A DNA stretch of 64,000 bases from Arenicola marina (lineage: Eukaryota; Annelida; Polychaeta; Arenicolidae). The notes beneath the pieces were generated by a model, which worked only from the letters and a program-made list of their open reading frames with translations, did not search any database and was not told the DNA's origin. The stretch is from positions 8,944,823 to 9,008,822 of the forward strand of contig OZ025252.1 in assembly GCA_964019135.1 (NCBI GenBank). The letters run 5' to 3'. The position numbers and the translations under genes were made by a program. Below are positions 12,001-22,024 of the stretch, one piece after another. How positions within the stretch are numbered: the first letter of the stretch is position 1; every line of letters begins with the position of its first letter.

Positions 12001-15000
12001 AATCTGGGGCATGTTTCATCCATTCATCCGTCATCGTCCCGGGAGGTTCCTTAGCCCAGTTTAGCCCTTGAGTGCACACAAATGGCCTAAACCACGTTTA
12101 AAAAAAGTAAACATGTCTCTGCTTCAGCCCAAATCCCAAAGTTGGCAAGATTCAAATCCCCCATCCCAGAACAAACCTTACATGTTGAGTATCTGGGACA
12201 AGAGGTACCGACCGATGGGCGCTGTGCGGGAGCAGGCCCCAGTCGCCGTAGCCCGGCCGGCGACACGTGGCAAGGAGACGACAGTGGCCGCCCCGACCAG
12301 ACCACCCAAGATACGGTCTCCACTGAAGCGGCGAAGAGAAGGTATACTGTAAACGCTAAAAAAAAATATTATTAAATATTAGCTATGACTTTCACGGCTA
12401 TATAGGGGTCTGGTTTTAATTCGATTTAGTGGTTAGCACACTGGACCGCAGATCAAGAGTTCCTGGGTTCCAATCTGAGCCCGGGCACTTAATCTGGGAA
12501 ATGTCTCATCAATTCCTTCTTCATCGTTGCGGGAGGTTCCTTGGTCTAGTTCAGACCCTGTGTGCAGAAAAGCGGCATAAAACGCCAATTCAGTTTGTCC
12601 GCTGCTTACAGAGGCAGAAGAGGACCTGAAGCCGAGTGACCTGCTCGCCATGTACGGCGGCCAGGACGCAGATACTGGTCACCATGGCAACCCGCCCGAC
12701 AAGAAGTCCCGGACGTCGATGGAGAACCCGTTAACAGCTCACCCTGAAAAGGGTGATACCAAACTAGGGCTTCTGGATTGCCGGCGATCCGAACCTGTGA
12801 CGGCTACCGACCCGGGCAACGCTGTGGGCGATGCGGATCCAAGGACTGAAAACCCTGGATTGGAGGACTCCTCGCCTTCCAGAGAAAGAAATAGGTTCGC
12901 CGTGAGGAGCTATTCAGGCAAAAAGGACCGGTTCACTCTTCATGCCAAGAAAGTGGAGGCGGAAAAGACACAACAGGAAGTACGAAGCAGGTGAGGTAAC
13001 CTAAGTCTGCCCATTACGGTGACGTTATCCAATAAAGAGAGTGTTATACTTGTGTTCAGATGGACACTCGTCACAGCGGTTATCTAGATCTTTCGTGTTT
13101 ATGTTGGACATCGCTAACATAGTTACTGTCATCTATACCACGCATTTGCTATTTGCGATTTTTTGTTTGTCTTGCGTTAAGGGTTCTTCAGTCCAAAAAG
13201 CTGTTAAAATGTTGTTTGTTTTCTTGTTTTAAGGTTTTTTCAGTCAAAAAAGCCGTTGAAGCCTACCAATTTCTTCCATCAACTCACCACTGTGAAAAAG
13301 GAAGAGCTCGAAGACGATGGAGACAAAGAGGATGCGGAGGAAAGTGAAGAGGCTGCGGACGGCGATGGAGATGCCGAGGATACCGTCAATGGCTCAGCCA
13401 TTTCCCACAACGCTGGGGAACTATTACCATTGAATCAGAGTCTGATATCCAGTCCGGGCATTCGCGGGGAGGGCATCCTCAAAGACATCCCACTATCGCC
13501 CAGCCAAGCACGTGTGTCCAGCCAAGCGAGCTCAGGCAGAGAGTCTCCATACGGTAGCTTCGGCTTCAGAAAACTCAACAAGTTCAAAAGTCGATTGGAC
13601 AGTAAGGGTGCTGAGTCCTCCGTTAAGCGGAAATCAGCAGTAAGCGAAGCCTTTAAAACAGTGCTCCCGACGGCCGGCACCGTCGGTTACTTGAAAGTGA
13701 ACGGCGAACCTCTGATGACGTCCACTCAGCTCCCTGGTACTGACGCCGCCGCCGCCGCGTGGTGTGAGGGAGACTCCCTGTCTGGACAGGGCACTCCGGT
13801 GTCGTCGCAGCAGAGCGGCCCGCTCTACAGCCTGGACTCTTACTGCCTAAATGTCAGCGACGACGCCGATGTGGATTCACCATTAACTACTTGCCTATCG
13901 ATAACCACTAGAGAGGAGCAGCCGGCGGCGCTTTCCCGACTAGGCGACCAACACTCTACCTCGGCTCCTGCATTGACCAATACGTCGTCATCGAGCGCCA
14001 AGCTTGTAGACAACTCCAGCCAACCTCTCCTCAACAAGAGAGACTCTCTCTCCGCGATCTTTGGTCGAGATCAGAAGCCGGCCAAGCCAAAGTTTTACTT
14101 GTCCTCTCAGGATCTCTCCGATGTTAGTGGTGCTGATGAGAGCGTCATCCAGAATGACTCCGATGTTATATCTCTGGATATGACGGAGGACGGAAGTTTC
14201 TCAGCTGGAAACCCAAACAGGAAGGCACAGAGTTTCAACGGTATGGTTGCTATGGCTACAGGATAACTACGCGATCTTGGTGACTTTTCATGAAGTCTTT
14301 ATGATAAACGAAGCGTAAGCGTTCAAGTATATTTAGCCAAGGGATTTTCGTTCTCGGTAGTATGACTACGAACGAATGCAAATAGAGTTTTTCTGCAGAA
14401 AACAATATCTGGTGATCTATAAGTATATCTGTAGTGAAAACTTTCTCCAACTAACACATGCTTTGAGAATGTTTAAACGTACCTCTCTTGTTAGTGCAAC
14501 ACGTTATTCTCATACAAATCTGCCCGTTTCTAAATATGCGGGTTTAATGTCATCGCAGCGACCGGAAGTGGCAGCGGCTGCCGGACTTCCGGTCTGCCGC
14601 GGTCTGCCAGTCGCGGCCGCGGCCACGTGACGAGAGGCAAAAGACGCAGCGACGAGAACCAACCCACGCTCAGCAGCTACTTCTCAAGCTTCTCGTACGC
14701 CAAGCGGTAAGTAAACATAGCGTGCAGTATATTTCCCTTGTGCTCTAAGTAGTTATGTGTATTCTCAACTGCACAATGTAATGTATATTTCATTACTGAA
14801 ATTCCTATTTCGTGCAAAAGTCTGCGACCTTTCCCTTTGTAAATGAAAGTTTAGTAAGTAGGACTCACCGTGAGTTTTTTGTGGGGTGTTTTCCAGCTCT
14901 GCGGAGAAGCCAGCGCTCCCCAGACAGCCACTGTCCCTCTCCCCGGACAAGACCAACACCCTGAAGGATCGAGACGCGCGGGACTCTGCAGGGGCGCACC

Positions 15001-15020
15001 GCAAACTGGCCTTGAACTGA
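1..15020 (+). CDS. EXO1: Exonuclease 1, 3' portion (7 exons, 5' end outside the window)
   Basis: EXO1 is the nuclear 5'-3' exonuclease/flap nuclease of mismatch repair and double-strand-break resection. Exons that join in phase: 1-87, 10552-10648, 12128-12341, 12612-12990, 13234-14240, 14559-14706 and 14897-15020 (TGA). They encode about 684 residues. The first exon (VFDPLTRDLVPL) matches the end of the nuclease core (VFDPIKRKLIPL in human EXO1, from memory). The second gives IALGNIDLYSGKKIADFNP (human IALGNKDINTFEQIDDYNP) and the third SQSWQDSN then SIWDKRYRP (human SHSWDDK, SIWHRNYSP). RSRFF, built across the exon 4/5 junction, is the MLH1-interacting MIP box. QPTLSSYF in exon 6 is a canonical PCNA-binding PIP box, in the place of human QIKLNELW. 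The long acidic, Ser-rich exon 5 is fast-evolving tail. The N-terminal nuclease exons lie upstream of the window. Identification is secure; the donor after base 87 (GTATCC) is weak and was chosen because phase and length then match human EXO1. Confidence 0.92.
345..600 (-). repeat. Dispersed repeat, copy 1 (inverted relative to the copy near 10.1 kb)
   Basis: Read on the minus strand, this stretch matches 10018-10250 on the plus strand over about 240 bp with few mismatches. Shared landmarks include CGTGCACTAAAACTTAC, ATTTCTTTAGATTT and GGTCATGGGT. No terminal inverted repeats or coding capacity were seen, so the class is unknown. It lies in the 10.5-kb EXO1 intron. The rest of 88-740 shows nothing except a poly-G run near 696-714. 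Confidence 0.65.
779..7671. repeat. 61-bp minisatellite, about 113 units, in an EXO1 intron
   Basis: Head-to-tail units of 61 bp drift by one base per 60-base line. The core includes GGAGCAGCGACATAGGACGG and CAACGATATCCCTCCCGCA. Variation is confined to a few sites: CTGCCGGG/CTGCAGGG/CTTCCGGG, GGAACAACG/GGAAGAACG, GACGGGG/GACGAGG and CAGCCGG/CAGTCGG. Because 61 is not a multiple of three and the unit has no stop on the minus strand in any frame, all three minus frames stay open for about 7 kb. These are not genes. Units between about 6380 and 7060 look identical, whereas earlier units are mixed. Confidence 0.97.
7672..8300. other. EXO1 intron sequence without recognised features
   Basis: This is ordinary sequence between the 61-bp array and the degenerate element at 8300-9260. 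I see a C-run near 8266-8275 and no exon-like phase-compatible open frame with splice sites. The stretch 9261-9894 is likewise unremarkable. Confidence 0.5.
8300..9260 (-). mobile_element. Broken copy of a multicopy protein-coding element (class uncertain)
   Basis: Minus-strand fragments carry motifs I associate with abundant repeated genes of unknown class in invertebrate genomes: TGGLTRDRGM near 8780 and EGDANILIQTAV followed by SEDTDLLVLL near 8400-8470. The latter resembles the acidic core of PIN/FEN-like nuclease folds. The copy is broken and no complete frame remains. It sits in an EXO1 intron, antisense to the gene. Family assignment rests on motif memory only; a search against repeat libraries would settle it. 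Confidence 0.5.
8914..8988. repeat. Two abutting perfect palindromes
   Basis: 8914-8931 pairs perfectly with 8933-8950 (18-bp arms, 1-base spacer). 8950-8968 pairs perfectly with 8970-8988 (19-bp arms, 1-base spacer). The two hairpins touch. The middle block 8933-8968 is the reverse complement of the two outer arms in swapped order, and the outer arms share ATGTTT. Confidence 0.9.
9895..10250 (+). repeat. Dispersed repeat, copies 2 (partial) and 3 (full)
   Basis: 10018-10250 is the plus-strand counterpart of the minus-strand copy at 345-600. Immediately before it, 9895-10017 repeats the last 120 bases or so of the same element (GGGTAGATACTATCCCCACA and GACCGGACTATACGTGCAC are recognisable). 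The arrangement is therefore partial copy, full copy, head to tail. It lies in the EXO1 intron about 300 bases before the next exon. Confidence 0.65.
10807..10910. repeat. 25-bp tandem repeat, 4 units
   Basis: Four near-identical units of GCATTACATTGTGTTT plus TATATATA, in the EXO1 intron after the exon ending at 10648. It is adjacent to the SINE-derived array that follows. Confidence 0.9.
10916..11985 (+). repeat. 54-bp minisatellite amplified from the head of a tRNA-derived SINE
   Basis: About 20 units built around AGTGGTTAGCCCACTAGACC, GCAGATCAATGGGTCCTG and GGGGCCTCCCTGGTG. The first part equals the tRNA-like 5' end (box A region) of the complete SINE at 12412-12592, which begins AGTGGTTAGCACACTGGACC. 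The last unit runs directly into that SINE's 3' part. The array fills most of the EXO1 intron 10649-12127. Confidence 0.9.
11985..12105 (+). mobile_element. SINE 3' part attached to the SINE-head array
   Basis: CCCTGGCCCGGACACCTAAT, GGGAGGTTCCTTAGCCCAG and the A-rich end near 12100 align with the 3' half of the SINE at 12412-12592. The copy ends about 25 bases before the EXO1 acceptor at 12127. Its tRNA-like head was replaced or expanded by the tandem array. Confidence 0.85.
12412..12592 (+). mobile_element. tRNA-derived SINE, near-complete copy
   Basis: Box A-like TAGTGGTTAGCACACTGG and box B-like GGGTTCCAATCTGAGCCC are correctly spaced for an RNA polymerase III promoter. A body containing GCGGGAGGTTCCTTGG follows. 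The same family occurs at 10916-12105 and 49905-50015. The element ends about 20 bases before the EXO1 acceptor at 12611, so it contributes sequence next to a 3' splice site. Confidence 0.85.
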
Positions 15021-15163
15021 TTTGATGGCCGTTTATCGGACATTGTGGCGGTTGCAACAGTCTTCTCGGCTTAATGCTACGACTGATTTGTACCTCTTGA
15101 AGTAACTCTTGATTTAAGCCAAAGGAGTCAACAAAATTGTTTTATTTGTATATATAAATCGAC

Positions 15164-15169
15164 ATTAAA
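15164..15169 (+). promoter_or_regulatory. Likely EXO1 poly(A) signal (ATTAAA)
   Basis: ATTAAA lies 144 bases past the EXO1 stop codon in AT-rich sequence, about 80 bases before the 26-bp array begins. It is the only good poly(A) signal between the stop and the array. Use is inferred from position. Confidence 0.5.
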
Positions 15170-15246
15170 TACAGATGTAGATCATCTAGGCGTTCATGTG
15201 GACGTCCCTTCATTACCCAGTCTTGTGTGCGGAGGCAATAACGCCT

Positions 15247-18200
15247 CGAATCTTTATGCCAGTCTTATGTCAGAGCATTCTGTCACAGTCTTATGTCAGA
15301 GCATTCTGTCAGTCTTATGTCAGAGCATTCTGTCACAGTCTTATGTCACTGCATTCTGTCCCAGTCTTATGTCACTGCATTCTGTCACAGTCTTATGTCA
15401 GAGCATTCTGTCACACTCTCGTGTCAGTCTTATGTTAGAGCATTCTGTCACAGTCTTATGTTAGAGCATTCTATCACAGTCTTATGTCACTGCATTCTGT
15501 CAGTTTCATGTCAGTCTTATGTCTCAGCATTCTATCAGTTTTATGTCACTGCATTCTGTCACAGTCTTATGTCACTGCATTCTGTCACAGTCTTATGTCA
15601 GAGCATTTTGTCACAGCCTTTATGTCAGAGCATTCTATCACAGTCTTATGTCAGAGCATTCTGTCAGTCTTATGTCAGAGCATTCTATCACAGTCTTATG
15701 TCAGAGCATTCTGTCACAGTCTTATGTCAGAGCATTATGTCAGTCTTATGTCAGAACATTCTGTCACAGTCTCATGTCAGTCTTATGTCAGAGCATTCTG
15801 TCACAGTCTCATGTCAGAGCATTCTGTCACACTCTCATGTCAGCATTCTGTCAGTCTCATGTCAGAGCATTATGTCACAGTCTTATGTCAGAACATTCTG
15901 TCACAGTCTCGTGTCAGTCTTATGTTAGAGCATTCTGTCACAGTCTTATGTCAGAGCATTCTATCACAGTCTTATGTCACTGCATTCTGTCAGTTTCATG
16001 TCAGTCTTATGTCTCAGCATTCTATCACAGTCTTATGTCAGTCTTATGTCACTGCATTCTGTCACAGTCTTATGTCAGAGCATTTTGTCACAGCCTTATG
16101 TCAGAGCATTCTATCACAGTCTGATGTCAGAGCATTCTGTCACAGTCTTATGTCAGAGCATTCTATCAGTCTTATGTCAGAGCATTCTGTCACAGTCTTA
16201 TGTCAGAGCATTATGTCAGTCTTATGTCAGAACATTCTGTCACAGTCTCATGTCAGTCTTCTGTCAGAGCATTCTGTCACAGTCTCATGTCAGAGCATTC
16301 TGTCACAGTCTCATGTCAGAGCATTCTGTCACAGTCTCATGTCAGAGCATTCTGTCACAGTCTCATGTCAGAGCATTATGTCAGTCTTATGTCAGAACAT
16401 TCTGTCACAGTCTTATGTCAGAGCATTCTGTCACAGTCTCATGTCAGAGCATTCTGTCACAGTCTCATGTCAGAGCATTATGTCAGTCTTATGTCAGAAC
16501 ATTCTGTCACAGTCTTATGTCAGAACATTCTGTCACAGTCTTATGTCAGAGCAGTCTGTTACAGTCTTATGTCAGAGCATTATGTCACAGTCTTATGTCA
16601 GAACATTCTGTCACAGTCTTATGTCAGAACATTCTGTCACAGTCTCATGTCAGTCTTATGTCAGAGCATTCTGTCACAGTCTTATGTCAGAACATTCTGT
16701 CAGTCTTATGTCAGCATTCTGTCACAGTCTTATGTCAGAACATTCTGTCACAGTCTCATGTCAGTCTTATGTCAGAGCATTCTGTCACAGTCTTATGTCA
16801 GAACATTCTGTCAGTCTTATGTCAGCATTCTGTCACAGTCTTATGTCAGAACATTCTGTCACAGTCTCATGTCAGTCTTATGTCAGAGCATTCTGTCACA
16901 GTCTTATGTCAGTCTTATGTCAGAACATTCTGTCACAGTCTCATGTCAGTCTTATGTCAGAACATTCTGTCACAGTCTCATGTCAGTCTTATGTCTCAGC
17001 ATTCTGTCACTGTCATGTCAGTCCTATGTCTCAGCATTCTGTCACATTGTTATGTCAGAACATTCTGTCACAGTCTCATGTCAGTCTTATGTCAGAGCGT
17101 TGTCACTGTCTCATGTCAGTCTTATGTCTCAGCATTCTGTCACAGTCTTATGTTTCAGCATTGTCACAGTTTTATGTCTCAGCATTCTGTCACAGTTTTA
17201 TGTCTCAGCATTCTGTCACAGTCTCATGTCAGTCTCATGTCAGCGTTGTCAGTCTCATGTCAGTCTTTATGTCTCACCATTCTGTCGCAGACTTATGTCT
17301 CAGCATTCTGTCACAGACTTATGTCTCAGCATTCTGTCACAGTCTTATGTCAGAGCGTTGTCACTGTCTCATGTCAGTCTTATGTCTCACCATTCTGTCA
17401 AAGCCGTATGTCTCACCATTCTGTCGCAGACTTATGTCTCAGCATTCTGTCACAGTCTTATGTCAGAGCGTTGTCACTGTCTCATGTCAGTCTTATGTCT
17501 CACCATTCTGTCAAAGCCGTATGTCTCACCATTCTGTCGCAGACTTATGTCTCAGCATTCTGTCACAGTCTTATGTCAGAGCGTTGTCACTGTCTCATGT
17601 CAGTCTTATGTCTCACCATTCTGTCAAAGCCGTATGTCTCACCATTCTGTCGCAGACTTATGTCTCAGCATTCTGTCACAGTCTTATGTCTCAGCATTCT
17701 GTCAGTCTTATGTCTCAGCATTCTGTCACAGCCTTATGTCTCAGCATTCTGTCAGTCTTATGTCTCAGCATTCTGTCGCAGACTTATGTCTCAGCATTCT
17801 GTCACAGTCTTATGTCTCAGCATTCTGTCAGTCTTATGTCTCAGCATTCTGTCACAGCCTTATGTCTCAGCATTCTGTCAGTCTTATGTCTCAGCATTCT
17901 GTCACAGTCTTATGTCTCAGCATTCTGTCACAGCCTTATGTCTCAGCATTCTGTCAGTCTTATGTCTCAGCATTCTGTCAGTCTTATGTCTCAGCATTCT
18001 GTCACAGTCTTATGTCTCAGCATTCTGTCACAGTCTTATGTCTCAGCCTTATGTCTCAGCATTCTGTCAGTCTTATGTCTCACCATTCTGTCACAGTCTT
18101 TATGTCTCACCATTCTGTCACAGCCTTATGTCTCAGCATTCTGTCAAAGCCGTATGTCTCACCATTCTGTCGCAGACTTATGTCTCAGCATTCTGTCACA

Positions 18201-18360
18201 GTCTTATGTCTCAGCATTCTGTCACAGTCTTATGTCTCAGCATTCTGTCACAGCCTTATGTCTCAGCATTCTGTCAGTCTTATGTCTCAGCATTCTGTCA
18301 CAGTCTTATGTCTCAGCATTCTGTCACAGTCCTATGTCTCAGCATTTTGTCACCGAGCCT
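15247..18360. repeat. 24/26-bp minisatellite, about 120 units, downstream of EXO1
   Basis: Units read GTCTTATGTCAGAGCATTCT followed by GTCACA or GTCA. Two subfamilies are spatially separated: GTCAGAGCATT dominates up to about 16980 and GTCTCAGCATT or GTCTCACCATT dominates afterwards. A block of about 120 bp containing GAGCGTTGTCACTGTCTCAT is repeated three times at about 17340-17680. Open frames of up to 967 codons here are repeat artefacts. Confidence 0.96.
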
Positions 18361-18945
18361 CGCTGTCAATTCATTAAACTGTGTTGACGTGACGTAGATG
18401 CAGCTTCGGGTTTAACAGTTGATCATGCTAATCGCAGGCACGTTCAAGGTTTATCTAAATAGGCAGATAGATTGGTATTTTTAAGAAAGGAACCAGTTCG
18501 ATGTGTCGAATTAACAATATCTGAAGTAGTATTTTACCCTGTGCATTTTTGAAAGGTAATTTTCCTAAAATGAATAGTATGACTGCATATGCCCGTCTCC
18601 GCGAACTAGTTCTTCAAACATTACGTCATGAATCGTCGAATGATCGCCGCTGACTTTTTTTTATGCTTTAACGCGTCAAATGGAATAATGGCAAATATTG
18701 CTTATGCAACCAAATAAAATTAATCGGGTATTTTATATTATTGGCACTTAAAAGTCCCTTTGGGTCCAGAAGCTGGACTGTATTCTTTTGTTGAACACTT
18801 CTATCCCTTTCACATGACACTGCTGTGAAGGGGCGACACTGCCCCAATGTATGTCCTGCAGAGAGAGCTCTACCTCCACACCAGGGTTCTTCCATTGTGA
18901 TATTTATGTCTGTTTATGTGACGCACTTTAGGTCGCCACCAGCCC
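18361..18945. other. Intergenic, nothing recognised
   Basis: AT-rich single-copy-looking sequence with no exon, RNA gene or repeat that I can support. Confidence 0.5.
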
Positions 18946-18946
18946 C

Positions 18947-19100
18947 CACCCCCTTCTCCCCCTGCTAGTGGCAGGCCAGGCGGAGCCGCTCCCCCAGCGC
19001 CTTCTCCCCCTGCTAGTGGCAGGCCAGGCGGAGCCGCTCCCCCAGCGCCTTCTCCCCCTGCTAGTGGCAGGCCAGGCGGAGCCGCTCCCCCAGCGCCTTT
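18947..19100. repeat. 48-bp tandem repeat, 3 units
   Basis: Three identical-looking GC-rich units (CTGCTAGTGGCAGGCCAGG, GGAGCCGCTCCCCCAGCG). The stretch after it, to 19285, is single copy. Confidence 0.93.
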
Positions 19101-19285
19101 CGACTCACGGTGAAAGTCCTTTTGGTATAATAAATATCAATATGTAGTAAGCCATTTTCATATTTCTTCATTATATATTATATTATATAGAATCGTTGGG
19201 TTTGTTGTCTTTTGTCTGACAAGCCTGCGACTTGCTTGCGGGTTCACACCGCACACATGTGGTCCCAAAGGTGGCCTAAAACCAC

Positions 19286-20955
19286 CTATCCCGCTTGGCG
19301 TAATCCCTGCGTAATCGTTGTTCTAAGGCCTCGTTTATCGGCCTTAGCGTAATCCCTGCGTAATCGTTGTTCTAAGGCCTCGTTTATCGGCCTTGGCGTA
19401 ATCCCTGCGTAATCGTTGTTCTAAGTCCTCGTTTATCTGCCTTGGCGTAATCCCTGCGTAGTCGTTGTTCTAGGTCCTCGTTTATGTGCCTTGGCGTAAT
19501 CCCTGCGTAATCGTTGTTCTAAGTCCTCGTTTATGTGCCTTGGCGTAATCCCTGCGTAATCGTTGTTCTAAGTCCTCGTTTATCGGCCTTGGCGTAATCC
19601 CTGCGTAATCGTTGTTCTAAGTCCTCGTTTATCTGCCTTGGCGTAATCCCTGCGTAGTCGTTGTTCTAGGTCCTCGTTTATGTGCCTTGGCGTAATCCCT
19701 GCGTAATCGTTGTTCTAAGTCCTCGTTTATGTGCCTTGGCGTAATCCCTGCGTAATCGTTGTTCTAAGTCCTCGTTTATGTGCCTTGGCGTAATCCCTGC
19801 GTAATCGTTGTTCTAGGTCCTCGTTTATCGGCCTTGGCGTAATCCCTGCGTAATCGTTGTTCTAACGCCTCGTTTATCGGCCTTGGCGTAATCCCTGCGT
19901 AATCGTTGTTCTAAGTCCTTGTTTATCGGCCTTGGCGTAATCCCTGCGTAATCGTTGTTCTAAGTCCTCGTTTATCTGCCTTGGCGTAATCCCTGCGTAA
20001 TCGTTGTTCTAAGTCCTCGTTTATCTGCCTTGGCGTAATCCCTGCGTAGTCGTTGTTCTAGGTCCTCGTTTATCGGCATTGGCGTAATCCCTGCGTAATC
20101 GTTGTTCTAAGGCCTCGTTTATTGGCGTAATCCCTGCGTAATCGTTGTTCTAAGTCCTTGTTTATCGGCCTTGGCGTAATCCCTGCGTAATCGTTGTTCT
20201 AAGTCCTCGTTTATCGGCCTTGGCGTAATCCCTGCGTAATCGTTGTTCTAACGCCTCGTTTATTGGCGTAATCCCTGCGTAATCGTTGTTCTGAGTCCTT
20301 GTTTATCGGCCTTGGCGTAATCCCTGCGTAATCGTTTTTCTAAGTCCTCGTTTATGTGCCTTGGCGTAATCCCTGCGTAATCGTTGTTCAAAGTCCTCGT
20401 TTATCGGCCTTGGCGTAATCCCTGCGTAATCGTTGTTCTAGGTCCTCGTTTATCGGCCTTGGCGTAATCCCTGCGTAATCGTTGTTCTAAGGCCTCGTTT
20501 ATCGGCCTTGGCGTAATCCCTGCGTAATCGTTGTTCTAGGTCCTCGTTTATCGGCCTTGGCGTAATCCCTGCGTAATCGTTGTTCTAAGGCCTCGTTTAT
20601 CGGCCTTGGCGTAATCCCTGCGTAATCGTTGTTCTAGGTCCTCGTTTATCGGCCTTGGCGTAATCCCTGCGTAATCGTTGTTCTAAGGCCTCGTTTATCG
20701 GCCTTGGCGTAATCCCTGCGTAATCGTTGTTCTAGGTCCACGTTTATCGGCCTTGGCGTAATCCCTGCCTAATCGTTGTTCTAAGTCCTCGTTTATCGGC
20801 CTTGGCGTAATCCCTGCGTAATCGTTCTAAGCCCTCGTTTATCGGCCTTGGCGTAATCCCTGCGTAATCGTTGTTCTAAGTCCTCGTTTATCAGCCTTGG
20901 CGTAATCCCTGCGTAATCGTTCTACGTCCTCGTTTATCGGCCTTGGCGTAATCTC
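19286..20955. repeat. 49-bp minisatellite, about 34 units
   Basis: Core GGCGTAATCCCTGCGTAATC, then GTTGTTCTAAGTCCTCGTTT and TATCGGCCTT. Variation is concentrated at AAGGCC/AAGTCC/AGGTCC and at TATCGGC/TATGTGC/TATCTGC. A few units are shortened by about 7-10 bp. Confidence 0.96.
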
Positions 20956-21225
20956 TTGGTGACACCTGCTGGAGAGCGCGCCCACCTTGGAGTGATGACA
21001 TCACCTTAGTGTCATTACCTTGGTACGATGACAGCCACCCTGGTGTGATGACACTCACCTTGGTGTGATGACACGCCCCTTGGTGTGATGACACTCACCT
21101 TGGTGTCATTACCTTGGTACGAGGACACCCACCTTGATGTGTTGACACTCACCTTGGTGTGATGACACCCCCCTTTGTGTCATTACCTTGGTGTAATGAC
21201 ACCCACCTCCGTCATTACCTTGGTG
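20956..21225. repeat. Irregular tandem repeat of about 20 bp
   Basis: Degenerate copies of CACCTTGGTGTGATGACAC, interspersed with GTCATTACCTTGGTACGATG variants. It follows directly on the 49-bp array. Confidence 0.85.
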
Positions 21226-22024
21226 TGATTTTTTTTTGGCCTTTTTTAAAAAGATGTGTTTCTCATATGTACCCAAACTGAAAGTTATCAACTGAAAACT
21301 AATGTAAACCTAATATAAGACCCGGTCCCAATTAATCGGTTTGTTGAGACTTTACTGTATTTACATAATATATGGACGAGCTCCGGTGTATATTTCCCTC
21401 TATTGTGAGGGAACGTGACGGTTGCGCCCTGTGTGCGCTCCAGATCTGTCATGATGCAGAAGAACAAAACTTGCAGTTCAGATAACTTGGGTGAGTCTCG
21501 TCATGCAACTTTATTAGATAATGTATTCCTAGATAGTTAGAAGTGGAATTTATTGATGCATCGATCTGAGAGAAAACACGAATGTAAGGTGTTAACAAGT
21601 AGGCCTAATAAAGTGATAATTATCAAATTTCATGCCGCTCCCAGCAGCCAATGGTTCATGCCAAATGGGCCACTTTGCAAGCCACTTCTTGAGGCATTTT
21701 CACACTCAGCTTGTCATGAAATAATACGGTAGGCGTGTTAACGTCGTAGGGAATAGCAGGTAAGCAACATGGTGTCATAAATATGAGGTGCTCACAGACT
21801 GAGGAATATTTTGTTCTGTAGTCGGCGCGTTTAATATCTGCCGCCCCGCTTTCGTAAATGATTTTTTCCTTGCACCATCTTGTTTAATAACAGCACAACA
21901 CGATAGTCTCCAGCATAAAATAGGGGACGAAGGTGTGTTGACAGCCGCGTTTTTATGACGTCGTAAGGTGAAGGTCCTATTACTGGGTTTTTATTGGTTA
22001 AATGACGTAGGCCCATGGAAGAGT
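21226..22024. other. Intergenic; one weak candidate small exon
   Basis: Mostly AT-rich. At about 21451-21491 a short frame (MMQKNKTCSSDNLG) ends at a good donor, TTGG|GTGAGT, but I found no partner exon. I do not call a gene. No other feature is supported. Confidence 0.3.

Noticed and set aside
12429-12500. A tRNA gene on the plus strand
   Set aside because: The tRNA-like boxes continue into the SINE body shared with copies at 11985 and 49905.
15196-18397. Plus-strand open frames of up to 967 codons (Ser/His/Cys-rich)
   Set aside because: They are stop-free readings of the 24/26-bp minisatellite in several frames at once, with no unique sequence or splice context.
19286-20955. CRISPR-like regular repeats
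   Set aside because: The repeats are directly contiguous with no unique spacers, and the genome is eukaryotic. The same applies to every other array in the window.
21451-21491. A 5' coding exon (MMQKNKTCSSDNLG) ending at a good donor
   Set aside because: No phase-compatible partner exon or recognisable product was found downstream, and a 14-codon match with a donor is common by chance.
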